A program made the position numbers and the translations under genes. From Actinomycetota bacterium (GTDB lineage Bacteria > Actinomycetota > Humimicrobiia > Hakubellales > JAMDDV01), in NCBI GenBank assembly GCA_023488455.1, contig JAMDDV010000025.1, positions 25,977 through 89,976 on the forward strand: 64,000 nt of DNA, read 5' to 3'. Below the pieces are notes generated by a model that saw only the letters and a program-made list of their open reading frames with translations, did no database searches and was not told the origin of the DNA. Shown here one piece after another: positions 27,755 through 33,873 of the stretch. Every line of letters begins with the position of its first letter. The stretch's first letter is position 1.

Positions 27755-28721
27755 TAACGATCATTTTTTGATTTCAGCCCTAAGAAGGATGCTTGAGATC
27801 CGTCCTTTCGAATCAAAGGTAAACGAGCTCTACCTAAGGGGGTTTGTATCAGGCACCATTCACCTCTACTCTGGCCAGGAAGCAGTTGCTGTTGGGGTCT
27901 GCTCTAACCTAAAAGATGATGATGTGATCTTCACTACCCACAGGCCGCATGGCCATGCACTGGCAAAGGGAGCATCAAGGGTTGAGGTATTTGCAGAGAT
28001 AATGGGGCGATCGGGCGGATGCTGCCGAGGTAGGGCTGGGTCAATGCACATAGCTGATATCAGAAGAGGCCTCGCCCCAGCGATTGGGATAGTAGCTGCA
28101 GGCATACCGATAGCAGCAGGTGCTGCATTTGCCTTCAAATATCGCAATCTAGATAATGTTGCGGTCTCATTCTTTGGTGATGGCGCAACAAACGAGGGTG
28201 CTTTTCATGAGGGGCTAAACATCGCCTCCATCTGGAACCTACCAGTAGTATACATCTGCGAGAACAACCTATACGGGGTGTCCACAAGAATTGCTTCAAC
28301 AACTAAAATCGATAGGCTATCGAAGCGAGCAAACTCCTACGCAATTGATGGCGTAACGATAGATGGAAACGACTTTACCAAAGTATACAAGACGGCCAAA
28401 AGTGCGATAGGTAAAGCGCGAAGTGGAGGTGGGCCAACACTCATTGAATGTCTCACATATCGGCACTGGGGTCACTCAAGAGGGGATCCTGCTAGATATC
28501 GTCCTGCTGAAGAGCTCCAAAGCTGGCTTGCCAGAGATCCCATCATCCTGCTTAAGGATAAGATGATAGCTCGAGGTATATTGAGCGAAGATCAGTTCAA
28601 GGCTCTTGAGGCAGAGGTATTAGAAGAAATCGATAGAGATGCAGAGATCGCACTAGCAAGTCCCCCTCCAGGACCAGGAGAGGTTACTTGCAACGTTTAC
28701 GCAGGTGACCTAGATGATTGA
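27735..28721 (+). CDS. E1-alpha subunit of a TPP-dependent acetoin/2-oxoacid dehydrogenase
   Basis: A 328-residue E1-alpha with TIHLYSGQEAVAVGVCSNL, HRPHGHALAKGA, GSMHIAD and the TPP motif FFGDGATNEGAFHEGLNIA ending in CENN. It is an acetoin-dehydrogenase-like alpha chain. I start at ATG 27735, which AAGGAA precedes; the longer frame to 27702 lies wholly in the kinase gene. The stop overlaps the beta gene by eight bases. The DNA from here to about 30.46 kb looks richer in G+C than the ABC genes before it, suggesting a different origin (by eye). Confidence 0.9.
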   Translation: MMQKKDNNDHFLISALRRMLEIRPFESKVNELYLRGFVSGTIHLYSGQEAVAVGVCSNLKDDDVIFTTHRPHGHALAKGASRVEVFAEIMGRSGGCCRGRAGSMHIADIRRGLAPAIGIVAAGIPIAAGAAFAFKYRNLDNVAVSFFGDGATNEGAFHEGLNIASIWNLPVVYICENNLYGVSTRIASTTKIDRLSKRANSYAIDGVTIDGNDFTKVYKTAKSAIGKARSGGGPTLIECLTYRHWGHSRGDPARYRPAEELQSWLARDPIILLKDKMIARGILSEDQFKALEAEVLEEIDRDAEIALASPPPGPGEVTCNVYAGDLDD

Positions 28722-29736
28722 GCAAAGGAAAAAATTGACCATCGTCGAGGCGCTAAGAGCTGCGCTGCGCGATGAGATGAGATCAGATGAAAGCGTATAT
28801 GTAATTGGAGAGGACGTCAGGATAGGTGGATCATTTGGCATCACTATAGGCCTTTTTGCTGAGTTTGGTGAGAGGAGGGTACTTGATACACCGATATCTG
28901 AGAGCGGATACATCGGCCTATCAATAGGTTCTTCGATGTTTGGGCTTAGGCCTGTTGCTGACTTTCAGTTCAGCGACTTTGTGATGTGCTCTATGGACCA
29001 GATAATAAATCAGGCAGCCAAGCTTAGGTACATGTCAGGTGGACAGGTGAAGCTGCCCATGGTAGTGAGGTTTCCAGGTGGAAATAACGGAAGAGGGGCT
29101 CAGCATGCCCAAAGTCTTGAGTCATACTTTGCCCACACCCCTGGGCTCATCGTCATAGCTGTCTCTACGCCTAAAGACGGCTATGGTCTTCTTCGCGCTG
29201 CCATCAGAGATGATAACCCTGTAATGTTCTTTGAGCACAAGCTGCTCTATGGTAGTAAAGGACTATCTCTAACAGATGGAGGTGAACCAGATAGAGACTT
29301 CATCTACGAGGGTGATGAGGTAATCCTGCCCATAGGTAAGGCAGATGTTAAACTGGAAGGCAAGCACCTCAGCCTTGTAGCAACCCATCTCATGCTCTAC
29401 AGGAGCCTTGAGGCTGCTAATGAGCTTGCATCTGATGGGATCTACGTTGAGGTCATAGATCCGCGCACGCTTGCCCCATATGATCACAAGACCATAGTTA
29501 ACTCAGTAAACAAGACAGGTAAATTGCTTGTGGTCGAGGAGGAAAACCCCATCTGCAGTTGGGGGGCATCTCTTATTGCGGATATGGTCGAGCTAACCGG
29601 TTCTCGCATAAAGGCAAAGAGAATCTCAAGTCCCAACAGCCCAGTTCCCTATGCAAAAGAGTTAATCGATAATTATGTTCCTTCGAAGGATAGGATTAAG
29701 AATACGATACTTGATATGTTAGAGAGAGGATATTAA
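28714..29736 (+). CDS. E1-beta subunit of a TPP-dependent acetoin/2-oxoacid dehydrogenase
   Basis: A 340-residue E1-beta with VEALRAALRDEMRSDESVYVIGEDV, DTPISESGYIGLSIGSSM, the RFPGGNNGRGAQHAQSLES loop and a transketolase-C domain (VEVIDPRTLAPYDHKTI). It pairs with the alpha chain before it as an alpha2beta2 E1. The stop abuts the ATG of the lipoyl-domain gene. Confidence 0.92.
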   Translation: MIEQRKKLTIVEALRAALRDEMRSDESVYVIGEDVRIGGSFGITIGLFAEFGERRVLDTPISESGYIGLSIGSSMFGLRPVADFQFSDFVMCSMDQIINQAAKLRYMSGGQVKLPMVVRFPGGNNGRGAQHAQSLESYFAHTPGLIVIAVSTPKDGYGLLRAAIRDDNPVMFFEHKLLYGSKGLSLTDGGEPDRDFIYEGDEVILPIGKADVKLEGKHLSLVATHLMLYRSLEAANELASDGIYVEVIDPRTLAPYDHKTIVNSVNKTGKLLVVEEENPICSWGASLIADMVELTGSRIKAKRISSPNSPVPYAKELIDNYVPSKDRIKNTILDMLERGY

Positions 29737-29970
29737 ATGACCAATGAAATAATCATTCCCGATATCTCAGAGGTATCAAGCGAACTAAAGATTATTGCCT
29801 GGAAGAAGAAGATCGGAGATCCTGTTAAGAAGGGCGATGTGCTCTTAGAGATCGAGACGGATAAGGCAAACGTGGAGATAGAGAGCTTTGCTGATGGAGT
29901 CCTAAAGGAGATTAAGGTAGCTGAGGGGGAAATAGTCACCCCTAAAATGGTAGTGGGTATAATAGATTAA
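29737..29970 (+). CDS. Free-standing lipoyl-domain protein
   Basis: A 77-residue protein that is just one biotinyl/lipoyl domain: IIPDISEVSSELKIIAWKKK, GDVLLEIETDKANVEI with lipoyl-lysine K43, and GVLKEIKVAEGE. A usual E2 carries this domain fused to a subunit-binding and an acyltransferase domain, which are absent here; the next gene is RpiB-like. The protein can act as a swinging-arm carrier like glycine-cleavage H protein. Which acyltransferase and dihydrolipoyl dehydrogenase serve it is not visible. Confidence 0.85.
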   Translation: MTNEIIIPDISEVSSELKIIAWKKKIGDPVKKGDVLLEIETDKANVEIESFADGVLKEIKVAEGEIVTPKMVVGIID

Positions 29971-30006
29971 ATCCTTTAGATAAAATACCTTTAAAGGATG
30001 ACAGTT

Positions 30007-30468
30007 ATGCTAATGAAAAAGAGGATAGCCATAGCCTGCGATGATGCAGGTATCAGCTTAAAAGAGATAATAAAGAAGTTCCTATCCGACTCTAACGTTG
30101 AGTTTGGTGATCTGGGCATCCATGAAGATGAAAAGGTTGACTATCCTGATATTGCGCTTCGCGTTGCAAGGAAAATAGCAGATGGCATATACGAAAGGGG
30201 AATACTGATATGCGGCACTGGCATCGGCATGTCAATAGTTGCAAATAAGGTGCCGGGCATAAGGGCTGCGCTGTGCCATGATACCTACTCTGCAGAACGA
30301 TCCCGCAAGAGCAATGATGCGCAGATAATCACAATGGGAGCCAGGGTCATTGGGCCAGAGCTAGCTAAAAAGATAATAGACACATGGCTTAAATCAGAAT
30401 TTGAAGGAGGCAACTCAGCAAGGAAAGTGCAGAGAATAATTGAGATAGATAAGGACAGGGCTATCTGA
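30007..30468 (+). CDS. RpiB/LacAB-family sugar-phosphate isomerase
   Basis: A 153-residue isomerase with ICGTGIGMSIVANKVPGIRAAL (active cysteine), the CHDTYSAERSRKSNDAQ helix and MGARVIGPELAKKI. In RpiB the first strand ends DHAG; here it is DDAG, so the conserved His is Asp13. Family members act on ribose 5-P, allose 6-P, galactose 6-P or erythrulose 4-P, and the changed residue suggests a substrate other than ribose 5-P. I chose ATG 30007, eight bases after AAAGGA; 29998 is in frame. Its stop lies at the exact start of the repeated rhodanese tail. Confidence 0.85.
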   Translation: MLMKKRIAIACDDAGISLKEIIKKFLSDSNVEFGDLGIHEDEKVDYPDIALRVARKIADGIYERGILICGTGIGMSIVANKVPGIRAALCHDTYSAERSRKSNDAQIITMGARVIGPELAKKIIDTWLKSEFEGGNSARKVQRIIEIDKDRAI

Positions 30469-30709
30469 AAAGGAATATAAAAACGGATATATTGGCAATG
30501 CAATCAACCTTCCGATAGATTCACTGCGGAATAACCTGGATAAAGTAAGGAGGGATAAGCCAACAGTTATTTACTGTTCGGAAGGTTACAGGTCCTATCA
30601 TGCTTATAAGATCTTAAAACATTATGGAGTAACGTATATAGCTAATCTGACGGGTGGTTACAGTGTCTTCGAACTCGTCAGAAAATCCACTGTCCTTTTT
30701 ATGGAATGA
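30467..30709 (+). pseudogene. Headless copy of the CoADR rhodanese tail (right direct repeat)
   Basis: An open frame without a start codon reads KEYKNGYIGNAINLPIDSLR, keeps the active-site TVIYCSEGYRSYHAYKIL, and ends LVRKSTVLFME. It matches codons 477 onward of the gene at 11834 at about 88% of bases, and most differences are silent. It begins inside the TGA of the RpiB-like gene, so it is a recombination scar, not a gene. The many silent changes show that it evolved in a working gene, probably an ortholog or paralog, before being cut. Confidence 0.9.
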
Positions 30710-30805
30710 AAAGGGTAATAATCTTATGAATAGAGTAATGAATAAGGTAATTACTAAGTTTATTGGTGTTTTTCTACTGCATTAATCTTTTGAATTCATC
30801 TACTG

Positions 30806-31072
30806 TTAAATTTGAGTCCTTAAGCAGTTACTCGTGGCAGCTTTCCACTCATATTGCAACTTCAAGGATGTCAAGCTTACTGATTCGGGTTGAGGTATTT
30901 CTTCTCCATCCGCTAATCTATCTTCTAAATGAAGGCGAATGGCATCCTTTATGTTCTCTAAAACTTCCTCATAAGTATTGCCTTGGGTGTAGCACCCCTG
31001 CAACGCGGGGCAGAAAGCAAAAAAACCTTCTTGGTCTTTTTCAATAATTACCGAAAACCTAAAAGTTCTCAT
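30806..31072 (-). pseudogene. HicB-like antitoxin, frameshifted at the end
   Basis: An 88-codon frame reads FSVIIEKDQEGFFAFCPALQGC and TYEEVLENIKDAIRLHLEDR, a clear HicB (partial RNase H-like) antitoxin. The natural HicB ending LEVAI followed by a stop overlapping the HicA ATG is present near 30850 but one frame over, so a single-base shift lies close to the C-terminus and the visible frame runs on into hicA. The toxin gene is destroyed, so the pair is inactive as a toxin-antitoxin system. Confidence 0.7.
30820..30852 (-). pseudogene. Remnant of a HicA toxin start
   Basis: ATG at 30852 on the minus strand begins MSGKLPRVTA, the usual opening of HicA mRNA interferase, then reaches a stop after ten codons; no further HicA sequence is visible. 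Overlaps the natural HicB stop as in intact hicBA pairs. Only the position and ten residues support it. Confidence 0.5.
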
Positions 31073-31214
31073 AGTTCTTTACTTAAGTTAAAATCCTTAC
31101 CTAATCCAAAAATTTATCTTAAACTTTTTGCAATTGTACCATAATATTTAATGTAGCTGTCTTGCAGCGAAAGCATTTGGAAGCATTTTGAATTTCGTAG
31201 TAAAACAATACTGA

Positions 31215-31238
31215 CTCACCTGATACTATGTTAATTAG
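31215..31238 (+). repeat. Orphan insertion-sequence end
   Basis: These 24 bases match 63910-63933, the outer end of the insertion sequence at the right edge of the window, with one mismatch. No transposase lies beside this copy and the matching second arm is absent, so it is a solo end left by decay or excision. The region 31073-31315 holds nothing else that I recognise. Confidence 0.6.
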
Positions 31239-31315
31239 TCATAATTACATATTAAGTGCAGATTTTTCATGGCATAAATTTGAAAGAAAATGCGAGAATT
31301 AACAAAGTGAAGCTA

Positions 31316-31660
31316 ATGATCAGGTTAAAACGTGTTTACGAAGAGCCTTCAAAGGATGACGGTTTCAGAATATTGGTTGAGCGGCTTTGGCCGCGTGCTC
31401 TCACAAAGGAGCGTGCAGCCGTAGATTTGTGGCTTAAGGATATAGCACCGAGCTCAGAACTCCGAACCTGGTTTAGTCATGATATTACAAAATGGGAGCA
31501 GTTCCGTGAGCGCTACTGGGTTGAACTTTCTGAAAAGGATGATTTGATCAACATTCTAAAACAAAGAAGCAAAGATGGAATAGTTACCTTTGTTTACGCG
31601 GCTCATGACGAGAAACATAACAGCGCTGTGGCTCTTAAGGCTTTTCTCAAGAAATACTAA
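31316..31660 (+). CDS. DUF488 family protein (YeaO-like)
   Basis: A 114-residue cytoplasmic protein of the DUF488/YeaO group, with [47 protein letters not shown] and [19 protein letters not shown]. Family function is unknown. ATG 31316 fits the family start; the frame is open up to 31256 but the added residues are not conserved. It is the only intact-looking gene in a stretch of relics. Confidence 0.85.
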   Translation: MIRLKRVYEEPSKDDGFRILVERLWPRALTKERAAVDLWLKDIAPSSELRTWFSHDITKWEQFRERYWVELSEKDDLINILKQRSKDGIVTFVYAAHDEKHNSAVALKAFLKKY

Positions 31661-32105
31661 ACTATTTGTTTTGGAGCGTGGGCGCTTGAATGTGCAACAG
31701 CATTTTTACTTATGGAAGCAGCAATGATTATAATTGCCCCAACTAGCAGGATAGCCCACCCCCATCGTAGTCGAGAATAATGCAGTGCAAGTCTCCCTAA
31801 TTCTCTGAAAGGATCATCAATTAAATTGCGTTCCAGCATAGAACTCGCTTGTGTGACTCGAATTCTAAAGTTTACAATGTGAAAATCATTACTGCAAGTG
31901 AACCAAGACCAGTCACCAGCAGCCATTTGTAATTCTTTAAAAGTATAAGACTTGTAGCTGCAAGAGAAAGGATGATAATGCCATCTGTTCTGCTATTTTG
32001 AAAATAGCTCAAATTACCTGTGAACGGAAGGTTGAAGATCGGTGTAAAAATTCCAATAATGAGAATAACAAAACCAATTAGACCAAGTATAAATCTTTTA
32101 TTCAT
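31657..32105 (-). pseudogene. Small membrane protein split by a frameshift
   Basis: Two overlapping minus-strand frames make one protein. The first part (from 32105) has two or three hydrophobic segments, FILGLIGFVILIIGIFTPIF and TDGIIILSLAATSLILL, and stops at VMIFTL. The second frame continues as VNFRIRVTQASSMLERN, FRELGRLALHYSRLRWGWAI and a last membrane segment. Two genes would overlap in a way that makes no sense, so a one-base shift near 31870 is the better reading; a sequencing error is possible. I know similar small four-helix membrane proteins but no function. Confidence 0.6.
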
Positions 32106-32232
32106 ATCTCTTCAGTTTAATACCATTTAGCCTCTTAGCTCTTTTTTGGTATTCTTGTGACGATTATAGGTTAATATAGTAATTATTATATCACCTACGA
32201 AATTGCTGAAGGAAAGAAGGGATGGTGAGAAC

Positions 32233-32425
32233 ATGATTAAAAATCTCTATCAGGAGCGCTTAGAAAGGTGCGGTAATTTGATGAAAGCTTATGAGCTTGA
32301 CATTTTGCTGCTAACCAAACCGTCCAACATGTTTTACCTGACAGGTGATGGGCGTTTGTGTGGATACAATAGTCATCAAGAAGGATGAGCCAACAATCCT
32401 GACAGATTACTCACGAAGTTTGTAG
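32233..32425 (+). pseudogene. N-terminal fragment of an M24/aminopeptidase P-like gene
   Basis: ATG at 32233 reads NLYQERLERCGNLMKAYELD and KPSNMFYLTGDGRLCGY, the start of a creatinase N-terminal domain. After GYN the frame shifts and IVIKKDEPTILTDYSRS continues one frame over until TAG at 32423. The remaining 300 or so residues are missing. It is a different family member from the gene at 13559. Confidence 0.65.
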
Positions 32426-32514
32426 CTAAAAAATATTCATTACTGGTTGCATAAGACCATGTAACGAATTAAAATTTCACCGTCTCTTTCTTTTCTTCAA
32501 AAGGGGTATTGCAG

Positions 32515-33759
32515 ATGTTCTTTGCAAGCAAGCTTCAAAATATCAGGGTAATGGATAGCGCTGGAGAGCTGGCAGGATACGTCAAGGACCTGGTAGCGAC
32601 GTTTTCAAAAAAATACCCCAGGATCACCTCAATTTTGATCAAGCGCATGTTTGAGCCTGATGTGCTGGTCTCATGGAACCAGGTTCGCAGCTTTGAGGAG
32701 TCCGAAGTCTTTCTTTCCTGCAAGAAGGATAAAATTGAGCATATTGAATTGAAAGAGGATGAGGTCCTGATAATAAAGGACATCCTCGATAAGCAAATCG
32801 TGGATACAGAGGGCAAAAAGCTGATAAGGGTACAGGATATCAAGCTCGCCCGCATAGGTTCGGGGATCAGGGTAATTGCTGTGGATATCAGCAGCACGTC
32901 CGTTCTTCGCAGGCTCGGCCTTGGTTTTCTGGCTGACTGGATCGCTACCAGGATTAAACCGAATCTCATAGATTGGGCTAACGTTGAGTTGATCGGAAGC
33001 AATGTTCACAATGTAAAGCTAACTGTTTCCCATGAAAAGTTAAAACTCCTTCACCCTGCGGATATTGCCGACCTGGTTAACGAGATGGCTCCGGATCAGC
33101 GAGCTGCCGTCCTGTCCTCGCTTGACAACGAGGTTGCGGCTGATGCCATTGGGGAGATGGAGGACAGCTACCAGGCAAACGTCATTTCGGATATGGAGAG
33201 CGAAAGGGCTTCCGATATCCTTGAGGAAATGGATCCAGATGAAGCTGCTGACCTGATTGCAGACCTACCTGAAGAAAAAGCCGAAGAGCTGCTAGATTTA
33301 ATGGAGGAGGATGAGGCACGCGAGATTCGACAGCTGCTTCAATATCCTGAGGATACTGCTGGCGGAATAATGACGACCGAGTATTTCGCCATAAATGAGA
33401 ATCTGACGGTAAGCGAGGCACTGGATCTAATCAGGAAACACAAACCTGAAGCTGAATCCATTTATTACGTATATGTTGTTGATAATAGCAATCGCCTGCG
33501 CGGTGTGATTTCTTTGGTCAACCTAGTGACCAGTTCACCTGAATTTCGCATCTCTGCAATCATGAACGAAAAAGTGGTCAAGGTCGGGCTTACGACGAAG
33601 CATTATGAGGTTGCAAAGGTCGTGGCAAAGTATAACCTGCTGGCTGTGCCTGTGGTTGATGAAAATAATACCCTCATGGGTATTGTCACGGTCGATGACG
33701 CTATCGACATAGTCATTCCTACTGCTTATAAAAAGAGGATTCCGAGAATTTATTCTTAA
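32515..33759 (+). CDS. Soluble MgtE_N/CBS domain protein with PRC-barrel-like N-terminus
   Basis: A 414-residue protein without membrane segments. Residues 1-150 look like two PRC-barrel-type units (GELAGYVKDLVATF, GKKLIRVQDIKLAR). Residues about 180-285 form an MgtE_N superhelix (LHPADIADLVNEMAPDQRAAVL, DILEEMDPDEAADLIADLPEEKAEELL). Two CBS domains follow, beginning YPEDTAGGIMTTEY. In MgtE these parts sense cytosolic Mg2+ and gate the channel; here the channel domain is missing and an Nramp-like transporter follows 114 bases later. It probably senses divalent metal for that transporter (inference). ATG 32515 has AAGGGG eight bases upstream. Confidence 0.87.
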   Translation: MFFASKLQNIRVMDSAGELAGYVKDLVATFSKKYPRITSILIKRMFEPDVLVSWNQVRSFEESEVFLSCKKDKIEHIELKEDEVLIIKDILDKQIVDTEGKKLIRVQDIKLARIGSGIRVIAVDISSTSVLRRLGLGFLADWIATRIKPNLIDWANVELIGSNVHNVKLTVSHEKLKLLHPADIADLVNEMAPDQRAAVLSSLDNEVAADAIGEMEDSYQANVISDMESERASDILEEMDPDEAADLIADLPEEKAEELLDLMEEDEAREIRQLLQYPEDTAGGIMTTEYFAINENLTVSEALDLIRKHKPEAESIYYVYVVDNSNRLRGVISLVNLVTSSPEFRISAIMNEKVVKVGLTTKHYEVAKVVAKYNLLAVPVVDENNTLMGIVTVDDAIDIVIPTAYKKRIPRIYS

Positions 33760-33820
33760 ATTCTATTAATAAGTTTAGTTTTCAGGGCTAATTACAAATT
33801 TAGCCTGGATTGTATGTTTT

Positions 33821-33834
33821 AAAGATAAATCTTT
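33821..33834. promoter_or_regulatory. Short palindrome before the Nramp-like gene
   Basis: AAAGATAAATCTTT is AAAGAT/ATCTTT around two A bases, 40 bases before the start of the transporter gene. It could be a metal-regulator site, but it is short and AT-rich, so chance is a fair explanation. Confidence 0.25.
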
Positions 33835-33873
33835 CCGAAAATTAAGCGTGTGAGCTTGTTCCTGGAGTGGGAA

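Larger units (their letters stand above)
13262..30709. mobile_element. Putative catabolic genomic island bounded by direct repeats
   Basis: About 17 kb of carbohydrate-type genes are framed by two direct copies of the end of one gene; the right copy has no start and begins abruptly inside the stop of the RpiB-like gene. This is the arrangement left when a segment integrates at, or recombines with, the 3' end of a gene. No integrase or transposase is visible inside, so homologous recombination or an old loss of the mobility gene is as likely as a site-specific event. Base composition looks more AT-rich than the flanks over much of 13.5-27.7 kb (by eye). Confidence 0.55.

Noticed and set aside
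30467..30709. A separate small rhodanese gene
   Set aside because: No start codon or SD precedes the conserved frame, and it begins mid-domain inside another gene's stop; it is a fragment of the CoADR gene end.
31657..32105. Two independent small membrane-protein genes
   Set aside because: The frames overlap by about 55 bases and join into one sensible protein if a single frameshift is allowed.
32106..32514. Mg2+ riboswitch (M-box type) before the MgtE_N/CBS gene
   Set aside because: I could not find the conserved paired elements; the region instead holds an M24 gene fragment.
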